Assembly: GCA_938014215.1 (NCBI GenBank)
Contig: CALLRW010000041.1
Coordinates: 186,001-250,000, forward strand
Source of the DNA: an uncultured Alistipes sp.
GTDB taxonomy: Bacteria > Bacteroidota > Bacteroidia > Bacteroidales > Rikenellaceae
Direction of reading: 5' to 3'
DNA: 64,000 nt
Below, piece by piece: positions 34,684-43,500 of this stretch. The notes under the pieces were generated by a model. It ran no database searches. It had not been told where the DNA came from and saw only the letters and a list, made by a program, of their open reading frames with translations. Numbering within the stretch: position 1 is the stretch's first letter; every line of letters starts with the position of its first letter. The position numbers and the translations under genes are program-made.

Positions 34684-35152
34684 CTTGTCGGGTTTGGTGT
34701 TGTTCCTTCATGCGGCGGATGAACTCCGTAATCCGCGGCAGGCACTCTTCGGGGGTCCGGGTATCGGCACAGAGCTGTTCCACGGGGCAGATGCCGTCTC
34801 CGGCGCGGTTGATGATGTGCGGCACGGCGACCTCGTACTCCACGGGGATGCCGGCCTCGGCGAGCAGATCCAGTGCCGGGCGGCTCACCGTGCGGGCATA
34901 CAGCCCCCGCACACCGCCTGCGGCCATCAGTGCCGCGGCTCCCTTGCCTACAACCTTGTCGGCAATGAAGGCGCCGCGCAGCAGATCGGGCTCTTCGTGC
35001 AGCAGCCGCCAGAGGTCGCTCACGCCCCGCTGGTGGAACGAGCGCATCGTCTCCCCGTTGCGCACGACGCACGAACACTGCTCTTCATGGAGCCGTTCAA
35101 CGGCCTTGCGGTCGAGCTCCTGCTCGCTGTTCGATGATTTTGTCGGGTTCAT
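34667..35152 (-). CDS. DUF1893 domain protein (161 aa)
   Basis: A cytosolic protein of the DUF1893 (TM1506-like) family, reported to share the fold of cytidine-deaminase-like enzymes. It keeps the family features: Cys-Ser-Cys-Val-Val-Arg-Asn-Gly, Ala-Phe-Ile-Ala-Asp-Lys-Val-Val-Gly-Lys-Gly-Ala-Ala, and a late Ile-Cys-Pro-Val-Glu. Function is unknown. The ATG at 35152 was chosen because the upstream start (35188) falls inside the -7 box. It is the first gene of the operon and overlaps the TonB receptor by 17 bp. Confidence 0.85.
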   Translation of the reverse strand: MNPTKSSNSEQELDRKAVERLHEEQCSCVVRNGETMRSFHQRGVSDLWRLLHEEPDLLRGAFIADKVVGKGAAALMAAGGVRGLYARTVSRPALDLLAEAGIPVEYEVAVPHIINRAGDGICPVEQLCADTRTPEECLPRITEFIRRMKEQHQTRQDETNR

Positions 35153-35185
35153 ATCTGTGTTGGTTTCTTCCTCGGTTTTCACGGG

Positions 35186-35193
35186 CAAAGATA
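35186..35193 (-). promoter_or_regulatory. -7 element of the DUF1893-TonB-ECF-DUF362 operon
   Basis: On the minus strand TATCTTTG, perfect. A possible -33 box GTTG lies 23 nt further up. No riboswitch is seen in the short leader, unlike many B12 receptor operons. Confidence 0.65.
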
Positions 35194-35250
35194 CGGCGAA
35201 ATCCCGGTTTCGGATGCAACGGATTCCCGATCTTTCTACCTTATTTACCG

Positions 35251-35285
35251 AAAACGCCCTCGACCGTGCAGATCGAAGGCGTTTT
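35251..35285 (-). terminator. terminator after the S1/P1 nuclease gene
   Basis: AAAACGCC at 35251-35258 pairs with GGCGTTTT at 35278-35285, with inner TCGA/TCGA pairing. On the minus strand the stem ends in TTTTCGG. It lies 18 bp after the nuclease stop and upstream of the DUF1893 promoter. Confidence 0.7.
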
Positions 35286-35302
35286 TCGGGTATTGTGTCT
35301 CG

Positions 35303-36073
35303 TTACCGGTAGATCTCGTTCAGCAGCCGCGCCAGCCGGAGTCCGGCCCGCAGCAGCTGTCGCTCGACAACCGGCGTATAGCGGGCAATGTAGTCGTACG
35401 AGATCCGTGCACCCTCGGGGGTCGAGCCGTAGATCTCCGCACAGACCTCCTGCGTCTGGCGGGCCCAGTCGGCCGGGGTTCCCGACGCGACGGTCTGCTG
35501 TTCACGCTTCGGCAGCCGGTCAATCTGCTCGCACCACTCCGTGTAGCTCCACTTGTGGCCCGCCTCCGGGAGGTCCGTATCCCACACGGTGTGCAGATTC
35601 GTTTTCCGCCCGAAGAAGTACACCTCGCGACGGTTGCCGCCCAGGTCGCTCACCCATCCCAGGTGCATCGGACAGTGCATGTCCCCCACCAGGTGGATCA
35701 GCATCCGCAGCTGCACGGCCTCCTCCTCGTGCGACAATCCGCCCCGTTTCAGTCGCTCGACGATCTCCGTGACGGCCGTCAGCACGTCGCCGTCGGGATT
35801 CCGCGGAGCCGTTTCGAGCGTCTGCCCCTCGTCGACATCCAGATAGTGCCACGTCTTCGTCGCGGCATATTGCGGCGTGTGGCTGGCGTTGTCCATCCAG
35901 TTCGACCAGTAGACCGGCGACTGTCCGTCGAGCACCGCCCGTACCTTCCTGGCAGCCTTCCGTGTGAGGTGGTTTTCGGCAACGGCCGCCGTCACGTCGT
36001 GCCCCTTCTGCCCCCATCCGAAGGCCGTGCCGCAGGCGGCCAGGCACCACACCAGCACGATCAGTCGTTTCAT
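35303..36073 (-). CDS. S1/P1-family nuclease (256 aa)
   Basis: A secreted zinc-dependent nuclease of the S1/P1 type, acting on single-stranded nucleic acid. The signal peptide is followed by Phe-Gly-Trp-Gly-Gln-Lys-Gly-His; in this family the N-terminal Trp of the mature protein and the following His bind zinc. Further ligands are seen in Trp-His-Tyr-Leu-Asp, in Ile-His-Leu-Val-Gly-Asp-Met-His-Cys-Pro-Met-His, and in Asn-Leu-His-Thr-Val-Trp-Asp. The length is normal. Start 36073 was preferred to 36082. It follows rho by about 21 bp and is probably co-transcribed. Confidence 0.92.
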   Translation of the reverse strand: MKRLIVLVWCLAACGTAFGWGQKGHDVTAAVAENHLTRKAARKVRAVLDGQSPVYWSNWMDNASHTPQYAATKTWHYLDVDEGQTLETAPRNPDGDVLTAVTEIVERLKRGGLSHEEEAVQLRMLIHLVGDMHCPMHLGWVSDLGGNRREVYFFGRKTNLHTVWDTDLPEAGHKWSYTEWCEQIDRLPKREQQTVASGTPADWARQTQEVCAEIYGSTPEGARISYDYIARYTPVVERQLLRAGLRLARLLNEIYR

Positions 36074-36094
36074 GGTTCGCATCCCGACCGCCGG

Positions 36095-37888
36095 TTAATG
36101 GTTCATCGTGGCGAGGAACTCCTCGTTCGTATCGGTGAGTCCCATCTGCTTCTGGAGGAACTCCATCGCCTCGACGGGGGTCATGTCCGAGAGGTACTTG
36201 CGCAGCACCCACGTACGGTTCATCACGTCACGCGGCAGCAGCAGATCCTCGCGGCGCGTACCCGAGGCGATGACATCGACGGCCGGGTAGACACGCTTGT
36301 TGGCCAGCTTGCGGTCCAGCTGCAGCTCCATGTTACCCGTACCCTTGAACTCCTCGAAGATCACCTCGTCCATCTTCGAACCGGTATCGATCAGGGCCGT
36401 GGCGATGATCGTCAGCGAACCCTTCTCCTCCGTATTTCGTGCGGCGCCGAAGAAGCGCTTGGGCTTGTGCAGGGCGTTGGCGTCGACACCTCCCGAGAGG
36501 ACCTTTCCCGAGGCCGGCTGCACGGAGTTGTAGGCGCGGGCCAGACGCGTGATCGAATCGAGGAAGATCACCACGTCGTGGCCGCACTCGACCATGCGCT
36601 TGGCCTTTTCGAGGACCATTTCGGCCACCTTCACGTGGCGCGAAGCCTGTTCGTCGAAGGTCGAGGCGACGACTTCGGCCTTCACGTTGCGGGCCATTTC
36701 GGTCACCTCCTCCGGGCGTTCGTCGATCAGCAGCACGATCATGTAGACCTCCGGATGGTTGTCCGCAATGGCGTTGGCGATCGACTGCAGGAGCATCGTC
36801 TTACCCGTCTTGGGCTGGGCGACGATCAGGGCGCGCTGACCCTTGCCGATCGGCGAGAAGAGGTCGACGATGCGTGTCGACATGTTGTTGTGGCCGTTGC
36901 CCGTCAGGCAGAACTTCTCGCTCGGGAAGAGCGGCGTCATGTATTCGAACTGCACGCGGTCGCGGATGTACTCGGGTTTGAGCCCGTTGATCTCGTTCAC
37001 GCGCACCAGCGGGAAGTACTTCTCGCCCTCCTTCGGGGGACGGATCGCTCCGTTGACCGTATCGCCGGGCTTCAGACCGAAGAGCTTGATCTGCGAGGGC
37101 GAAACATAGATGTCGTCCGGTGAATTGAGGTAGTTGTAGTCGGCCGAGCGGAGGAATCCGTAGCCGTCGGGCATGATCTCGAGTACCCCTTCGCCCTCGA
37201 TCTCGCCGGCAAAGTCATCCTTGGTGATGATCTCGTCGTCGAGCGAACGGACCGTCGGCTCTGCCGGCTGGGCGGCTTGCGACTCGTCGCTTTCCGGCTG
37301 GTTTGCGGCTGCCGGCTGGTTCTTGGGCTTGCGGCCCCGGCGTTTGGGTTCGGGTTTGGCCGTCTCCTGATGAGTTGCGGCTTCGCCTCCTTCCGTCGCG
37401 GGGCTCTCCGCCGCCGTTCCGCCATCCAGCGGAAGTTCGGATTCAGCAGCCGCGGCCTCGACGTGTTTCTGAGCCTCGCGTCCCCGGGCCTGTCGGCCGG
37501 AGCGATGGGCTCCCCGTTCCGCCTTTCCGTGCGGATGTTCCTCGCCACCGGGAGCCTGACTCTCTTCCGATGTCGCAGCCGGGGCCTCTCCCGAAACGGC
37601 ACTCCCCTCCTCTGCCCGCTTGTCGGCGGCATTCTCGACCTTGGCCAGGCGCGGACGGCGGCCGCGTTTGGCCTTTGCCGGCGAGTCGTTTCCGGAGGCA
37701 TTCTCCGTCGGCGTTGCTGCTTCCGGGGCTTCGGGAGCCGGCTCTGCGGCGGGTTCGTCCGAGCCATTGCCTGCAATCTTTTCTATCAGTTCGCGCTTTT
37801 TCACCATCACATTCCCAATTCCGAGGGCCTTTGCTATTTCGCGCAATTCGGCCAGCGTTTTTCCTTCGAGCGCTTTCAGATCCTGCAT
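36095..37888 (-). CDS. rho: transcription termination factor Rho with disordered insertion (597 aa)
   Basis: An RNA-dependent ATPase helicase that ends transcription. The Rho N domain covers about residues 1-40. A long low-complexity insertion, rich in Ala, Glu, Pro, Lys and Arg with several Lys-Arg-Gly-Arg-type clusters, covers about 41-215. The cold-shock RNA-binding domain (Gly-Tyr-Gly-Phe-Leu-Arg) covers about 230-300, and the RecA-like ATPase has its P-loop about 357-364 (Pro-Lys-Thr-Gly-Lys-Thr) and Asp-Glu-Arg-Pro-Glu-Glu-Val. Bacteroidota Rho insertions are known; in B. thetaiotaomicron this part was reported to drive phase separation. It is upstream of and probably co-transcribed with the S1/P1 nuclease. 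A terminator-like hairpin sits in its leader. Confidence 0.97.
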   Translation of the reverse strand: MQDLKALEGKTLAELREIAKALGIGNVMVKKRELIEKIAGNGSDEPAAEPAPEAPEAATPTENASGNDSPAKAKRGRRPRLAKVENAADKRAEEGSAVSGEAPAATSEESQAPGGEEHPHGKAERGAHRSGRQARGREAQKHVEAAAAESELPLDGGTAAESPATEGGEAATHQETAKPEPKRRGRKPKNQPAAANQPESDESQAAQPAEPTVRSLDDEIITKDDFAGEIEGEGVLEIMPDGYGFLRSADYNYLNSPDDIYVSPSQIKLFGLKPGDTVNGAIRPPKEGEKYFPLVRVNEINGLKPEYIRDRVQFEYMTPLFPSEKFCLTGNGHNNMSTRIVDLFSPIGKGQRALIVAQPKTGKTMLLQSIANAIADNHPEVYMIVLLIDERPEEVTEMARNVKAEVVASTFDEQASRHVKVAEMVLEKAKRMVECGHDVVIFLDSITRLARAYNSVQPASGKVLSGGVDANALHKPKRFFGAARNTEEKGSLTIIATALIDTGSKMDEVIFEEFKGTGNMELQLDRKLANKRVYPAVDVIASGTRREDLLLPRDVMNRTWVLRKYLSDMTPVEAMEFLQKQMGLTDTNEEFLATMNH

Positions 37889-37912
37889 ATATTTCCTGTT
37901 GAATGAGATTTT

Positions 37913-37937
37913 TCAAAAACCGGACGGCCGTCCGGTT
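37913..37937 (-). terminator. terminator-like hairpin in the rho leader
   Basis: A perfect 20-bp palindrome (AACCGGACGG at 37918-37927 and CCGTCCGGTT at 37928-37937). As minus-strand RNA it folds CCGGAC/GTCCGG and is followed by five T, about 25 nt before the rho ATG. It fits transcription attenuation of rho. Confidence 0.65.
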
Positions 37938-37953
37938 CGTTGGAATTCACGTG

Positions 37954-37961
37954 CAAATATA
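37954..37961 (-). promoter_or_regulatory. -7 element of rho
   Basis: On the minus strand TATATTTG, perfect TAnnTTTG, giving a leader of about 60 nt that contains the palindromic hairpin. Confidence 0.65.
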
Positions 37962-37984
37962 GTGCATTATTTTGAATTACAAAA

Positions 37985-38009
37985 GAAAAAGAGCCTCGGA
38001 AAAGGCTCT
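37985..38009 (-). terminator. intrinsic terminator upstream of rho
   Basis: On the minus strand AGAGCCT, short loop, AGGCTCT, then TTTTCTTTTG. It would stop a minus-strand transcript that ends just before the rho promoter, isolating rho from upstream transcription. Confidence 0.75.
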
Positions 38010-38089
38010 CTGTGAGAGATTGTTGTCCATTCGGTCTGCAAAATACCTAAAATTGGCGATTGCGGCGCATGGCTATTTCCGCGACCTTT

Positions 38090-38186
38090 GCATCAGGAAC
38101 AATGAACCGGAAATTCGCCATCGCATTGTTTGTATTGTTAATGTTTGTGTGTGGAAAACCCTTTCGCCTGGCGGAAGGGTTTTTTC
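38090..38186 (+). ncRNA. candidate short transcript or small ORF
   Basis: A weak promoter (ATTG, 20 nt, GACCTTTG at about 38088-38095) is followed by an ATG at 38102 and, at 38157-38185, a strong terminator hairpin (AACCCTTTCGCC/GGCGGAAGGGTT, then six T). The transcript would be about 85 nt. It could be a small RNA or a short peptide with a hydrophobic start (Met-Asn-Arg-Lys-Phe-Ala-Ile-Ala-Leu-Phe). No gene follows on this strand. Confidence 0.35.
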
Positions 38187-38240
38187 GTGGATCGAGGGGC
38201 TGGACGGCGGTTCCGCGTACCGTTCTCATGCGCTCCCCGT

Positions 38241-38274
38241 AAAAAACCGGCCGCTCCTCGACGGGAACGGCCGG
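38241..38274 (-). terminator. terminator of the mannose-glycan operon
   Basis: On the minus strand CCGGCCG (38274-38268) pairs with CGGCCGG (38253-38247), 14-nt loop, followed by six T (38246-38241). It lies 24 bp after the stop of the last GH92 gene. Confidence 0.8.
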
Positions 38275-38298
38275 CCTTTCAGAATGGGCCCCAGAAGT

Positions 38299-40569
38299 CT
38301 ATCGGGCGGCGGGCTCAGCCTGCATGTCGAACTGCACCGTGGCACCCTCCTTCAGCTCCGAGTAGCGGAGGAAGGGTCCCGACGCGATCTTGCCGTCGAC
38401 CTTCATCGCCCCGACGTAGCGGTTCTCAGGGCTGTTCTGCGGAGCCTCGATCTCGATCGTGCGGCCGTTCTCCAGGTGGATCGTCGCGCGCCGGAACAGC
38501 GGGGCTCCGACGGCATACTCGTCGGCACCCGGGCAGACGGGATAGAACCCAAGGGCCGAGAAGACATACCAGGCCGAGGTCTGGCCGTTGTCCTCGTCGC
38601 CGCAGTAGCCGTCGGGCTGTGCCTTGTAGAGGCGGTTCATCACCTCACGCACCCAGTACTGCGCCTTTGCCGGATGGCCGGCATAGTCGTAGAGGTAGAT
38701 CATGTGCTGGGCGGGCTGGTTGCCGTGGGCGTAGTTGCCCATGTTGGCCACCTGCATCTCGGTGATCTCGTGGATGCGGAATCCGTAGTAGCTGTCGTCG
38801 TAGACGGGCGGAACGACAAAGACCGAATCGAGCATCTTCGTAAACTCCTCCTTGCCGCCCATCAGCTCGGCCAGTCCGTCAACATCGTGGAACACCGACC
38901 ACGTATAGTGCCAGGCATTGCCCTCGGTGTAGGCATCGCCCCACTTGTAGGCGCTGAACGGCGTCTGGAACGTACCGTCGGCATTGCGGCCGCGCATGAG
39001 TTTCGTTTCGGGGTCGAAGAGGTTCCGGTAGTTCTGCGAGGCCTTTTCGAGCCGGGCGGCATCGTCGGCCTTACCCAGTTTCGAGGCGACCTGTGCGATG
39101 CACCAGTCGTCGTAGGCATACTCCAGCGTGCGGGCGACGTTCTCGTTGATCCCGACGTTGTAGGGAACGTATCCGAGCGAATCGTAGTATTCGTGGCCCA
39201 GGCGCCCCGTCGACGAAACTTCGGGATGCACCTTCGAGCGGCCGCTCAGCATCGCCGCGTAGAGCTCCTCGACATCCCCGGCCGGGGTTACCCCCTTCAG
39301 GATGGCGTCCGAAACGACCGAAGCCGAGTTGTTGCCCACCATGCAGCCGCGGTGGCCGGGCGAGGCCCATTCGGGCAGGAAGCCGCTCTCGCGCCACGTG
39401 TTGGCCAGACCGGCCTGGATCTCGGCGTTGACCGACGGGTAGACCAGGTTCAGCAGCGGGAACAGGCAGCGGAACGTATCCCAGAAGCCCGTATCGGTAT
39501 ACATGTATCCGGGACGCACCTCGCCGTTATAGGGGCTGTAGTGGACCGGTTTGCCCTCGGCGTCCAGTTCGTAGAACTTGCGCGGGAAGAGCGTCGAGCG
39601 GTAGAGACACGAGTAGAAGGTGCGCAGCTGGTCGATGCTGCCGCCCGAGACCTCGATGCGGCCCAGCACCTCGTCCCAGCGGGCCTGCGCCTTCGACTTC
39701 ACCGTCTCGAAGTCATCCGCGCCGAGCTCCGTCTCGAGGTTGCGCACGGCCTGCTCGGCCGAGATGAACGACGAGGCGATGCGCAGCGTCACCTGCTCGC
39801 CGCGGGTCGTTGCGAAGTGGACCTTTGCCACGGCGTGGTCCCCTTCGGCCGCCTTGCCCCCTTCGGGTTTGAGCAGTTGGCTGCCGGCGCGGTAGGTCGA
39901 GGGGGAGTTCGTCAGCTCGACGGCCGTGAAGGGCTTGTCGAAGCGGATGACGAACCAGTTGCGGAAGTTTTCCGGCACGCCGCCGCTGTTGCGCGTCGTG
40001 TAGCCGGCCACCGTGCGGTCGTCGACCACCTCCACGCGCGAGCCGCGGTCGAAGGCGTCGATCACGACGCCCGACTCCCCCGTTTCGGGGAACGTGAAGC
40101 GCATCATGGCGGCGCGCTCCGTCGGCGTGACCTCGGCCAGGATGTCGTGGTCGGCCAGGTAGACCGAATAGTAATAGGGTTTGGCCACCTCGGACTGGTG
40201 CGAGAACCAGCTCTGGCGGGACTCTTCGTCCAGCTTGTCCGCACCGCGCACGGGCATCACCGAAAACTGGCCGTAGTCGTTGATCCAGGGCGAGGGCTGG
40301 TGGGTCTGTTTCAGGCCGCGCAGCGTGTGGGCGCCGTAGGTATAGGTCCAGCCGTCGCCCATCTTGCCCGTCTGCGGGGTCCAGAAGTTCATGCCCCACG
40401 GCAGCGCCACGGCCGGATAGGTGTTGCCCGTCGAGAGGGCGTAGTCCGACTGCGTACCCATCAGCGTGGTGACATACTCCGTCGGACGCACCGTCTCCGC
40501 ACCTTCACGCGGGGTTTCGCAGCAGGCCGTTGCCCCCAGCAGGCAGGCCATGATCCAAAGTCTTTTCAT
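38299..40569 (-). CDS. GH92 alpha-mannosidase, lipoprotein (756 aa)
   Basis: A calcium-dependent exo-alpha-mannosidase of family GH92. A signal peptide with lipobox Ala-Thr-Ala-Cys (Cys16) suggests surface or periplasmic anchoring. The N-terminal beta-sandwich and C-terminal alpha/alpha barrel are both complete. Diagnostic blocks are Asp-Thr-Phe-Arg, Val-Gly-Asn-Asn-Ser-Ala-Ser-Val, Glu-Gly-Asn-Ala-Trp-His-Tyr-Thr-Trp (with the likely catalytic acid Glu) and Gly-Asp-Glu-Asp-Asn-Gly-Gln (catalytic-base region). It is the last gene of a four-gene operon, 13 bp after the GH92-GH125 gene. Linkage specificity cannot be read from sequence. Confidence 0.94.
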   Translation of the reverse strand: MKRLWIMACLLGATACCETPREGAETVRPTEYVTTLMGTQSDYALSTGNTYPAVALPWGMNFWTPQTGKMGDGWTYTYGAHTLRGLKQTHQPSPWINDYGQFSVMPVRGADKLDEESRQSWFSHQSEVAKPYYYSVYLADHDILAEVTPTERAAMMRFTFPETGESGVVIDAFDRGSRVEVVDDRTVAGYTTRNSGGVPENFRNWFVIRFDKPFTAVELTNSPSTYRAGSQLLKPEGGKAAEGDHAVAKVHFATTRGEQVTLRIASSFISAEQAVRNLETELGADDFETVKSKAQARWDEVLGRIEVSGGSIDQLRTFYSCLYRSTLFPRKFYELDAEGKPVHYSPYNGEVRPGYMYTDTGFWDTFRCLFPLLNLVYPSVNAEIQAGLANTWRESGFLPEWASPGHRGCMVGNNSASVVSDAILKGVTPAGDVEELYAAMLSGRSKVHPEVSSTGRLGHEYYDSLGYVPYNVGINENVARTLEYAYDDWCIAQVASKLGKADDAARLEKASQNYRNLFDPETKLMRGRNADGTFQTPFSAYKWGDAYTEGNAWHYTWSVFHDVDGLAELMGGKEEFTKMLDSVFVVPPVYDDSYYGFRIHEITEMQVANMGNYAHGNQPAQHMIYLYDYAGHPAKAQYWVREVMNRLYKAQPDGYCGDEDNGQTSAWYVFSALGFYPVCPGADEYAVGAPLFRRATIHLENGRTIEIEAPQNSPENRYVGAMKVDGKIASGPFLRYSELKEGATVQFDMQAEPAAR

Positions 40570-40582
40570 TCGTTTTCAGGTA

Positions 40583-43500
40583 TCAGTTAATGGAGTTCAA
40601 TAAATCGGTTTTGCCCTCGTTGACCAGCTTGAGGATCAACTCTCCGAAGAGGGTGTTCTGCCAGGCGAACCACGGGCGGGTGAAGTTCGAGGCGTCGTGC
40701 CGCGAGAAGGATTCGTGCATGAAGCCCGTGCCGGCATCGGTCGTGATGAGCTGGCAGAGGCAGTCGCGGATCTCCTCGTCGTCGGTCGAGGTGAAGGCGC
40801 GCATCATGATGCTCATCGGCCAGATCACCTCCACGCCGATGTGCGGACCGCCGATGCCTTCGCCGGCCTCACCGCTCCAGAAATAGGGGTTGTCCTTGCT
40901 CCAGACGAAGCGGCGCGTATTCTCGTAGACCGGGTCCGTGCGCTCGACATCGCCCAGGTAGGGCATCGCCAGCAGCGACGGCACGTTGGCGTCGTCCATC
41001 AGGTGGACGCTGCCGAAGCCGTCGACCTCGAAGGCGTAGATCTTCCCGTACTTCGGGTGGTCGACCACGGCGTACTGCTGCAGGGCGGCAGCCACCTCGT
41101 CGGCCAGGGCCGTGCAGTCGGCGGCCATCTCCTGGCGGTTGTTGACCGTCGAGAGGATCTCGGCGGCCTTGCGCAGCGACGAGACGGCCATGAAGTTCGA
41201 CGGTACGAGGAAGCTGAAGGTCGTGGCGTCGTCCGAAGGCCGGAAGGCCGATGCGATCAGCCCGACGGGATTCACCGGATTGCCGCGTCCGACGTGGCAG
41301 CGCGTATCGAGCTGCCGGTCGGTGACGCGCAGGAAGATGTAGTCGCCCGGACCCTCCTTCATCTGCTGCTCGTGGAGCGTGCGGAGGATGGCCTGCATGG
41401 CATCGATCCACCGCTCGTCGAAGACCGACGTATCGCCCGTCGTCTTCCAGTAGTGGTAGGCCAGGCGGATCGGATAGCAGTGCGAGTCGATCTCCCACTT
41501 GCGTTCGAAGACCCAGGGGCTCTGGTCGTTGCCCGGATAGCCGACATCCTCGCCGGCACCCGTCGGGCCGTCGTTGAAGGCGTTGGCATAGGGGTCGATC
41601 GTGATCAGCCGCATCTGCTCGCGGATCACGCCGGCGATCATCTTCTGCAGCTTCGGATCGCGCGTGCAGAGCTGCACGTAGGGCCACACCTGCGCCCCCG
41701 AATCGCGGAGCCACATGGCCGGGATGTCACCCGTATAGACATAGGTCGAAGGTCTGCCCTCCTCGTCTTCGCGGTAGTGGACCGTCGTGTCGAGCGTGTT
41801 GGGGAAGCAGTTGGCGAACATCCAGCGCAGGCGTTCGTTGGTCAGCAGACCGCACACGCGGGCGATCTCCTCCTCCACTGCTTCCGAGCTAAAAAGCCGC
41901 TCCTCCTTGGCGGGGCGCTGGTCGGCATAGACCTCCGGCTCGTCGGCGCAGTACCACACCTTGGGTTCGGCGCCCATCTCGAAGCAGAGTTCGCCGCCCT
42001 TCATGATATCCCCGTAGGCGATCCACCCCTTCGTATAGGGCTGGCCGTTGAGCCATACGCGCTGGATGTAGCGGTTTTCGGCCGAGTTGTTGCGGGCCTC
42101 GATCGTGAACGTTCCGCCCGGAACCTCCATCTCGACGCGGTCGAACAGCGGCATGCCGAACCAGTAGCGGCCGCCGGCCGGCTCGACTTCGTACATGCCC
42201 ATGGCCGACAGCACGTACCAGGCCGACATCTGACCGACATCCTCGTTGCCCGACAGTCCGTCCGGCTGATCGTGGTAGAGCGTCGTGAGCACCTGGCGGA
42301 CCTTGTCGGCCGTCTTCCAGGGCTGGCCCAGCATCGTGTAGAGGTAGAGAATATGGTGGCTGGGCTCGTTGCCGTGGGCATACTGCCCGATCAGGCCCGA
42401 GATGTCGGGCGACGTCTCGGCACCCTCGATCACCGAGCTGACCGTAAAGAGCGAGTCGAGCTTCCCGATCATCCGCTCCCGGCTGCCGAAGCACTCCTGC
42501 AGCCCCTTGACGTCGTGCGGAGCGAGCCACGTGTACTGCCAGGCGTTGCCTTCGCAGTAGTCGTCGGCGCGGTGGGTCGAGGCGAACGGATTGAAGGGCG
42601 TACGCCAGCCGCCGCGGCTGTCGCGGCCGCGCATGAAGCCCGTCGAGGGGTCGAAATAGTGGCGGTACGAGTGGCTGCGTTCGGTGAAGAGGGCGGCATC
42701 GTCAGCCTTGCCCAGCGCCTCGGCGGCACGGGCTGCGGCGCCGTCGGCCAGGGCATACTCCATGTCGTAGGCCACGGCCTCGTTGAACAGGTCGCACGGG
42801 ATGTAGCCGTGCTTCATGCGCAGGCCGTTGCCGCGGTCGGGATTCATCGCCGTCTTGCGGATTGCCTCGAAGGCGTGCTCGCGGTCGAAGCCCTCGATCC
42901 CCTTGACGATGGCGTCGGCCACCACGGGAATGCCCGGATTGCCCACCATGCAGTCGGTCTCGTTGCCCCAGAGGTGCCATACCGGCAGACGTCCCTGCTC
43001 GTCGGCGATGGCCAGCATCGTGTTGACGATATCGGGCATGCGGTCCGGGTGGAGGAGCGTCATCAGCGGCATTGCGGCGCGGTAGGTATCCCACAGCGAG
43101 AAGGTCGTGTAGGTCTTGTAGCCGGGGTTTTGGTGTACCTCACCGTCGGCACCGCGGTAGTCGCCGTTGGCGTCGCAGAACTCCGACGGGGCCACCATCG
43201 TGTGGTACAATGCCGTGTAGAAGATCCGCTTGGCGGTTTCATCCGTCGTCGAGACCTTCACGCGCGCGAGTTCGTCGTTCCAGGCCTTGTCGGCCGCTGC
43301 GGCCACGGCTTCGAAATCCCACCCCGGAAGTTCGGCCGCGAGGTTGGCCTTTGCCCCCTCGAGGCTTACGGGCGAGAGGGCCACCTTCAGCAGCAGCTGC
43401 TCGCCGTCGGCGGTCCGGAACGAGGTCCGGGCATACCGTTCGCCGATCGTCTCGAATCCGTCGAAGGGTTTCGAGAATTCGGCCACGAAGTAGACCTTCT

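Noticed and set aside
31212..35152. Calling the TonB receptor operon a proven cobalamin importer
   Set aside because: The receptor is only generally BtuB-like, and the riboswitch is on the other strand in front of a different gene. The ligand stays open.
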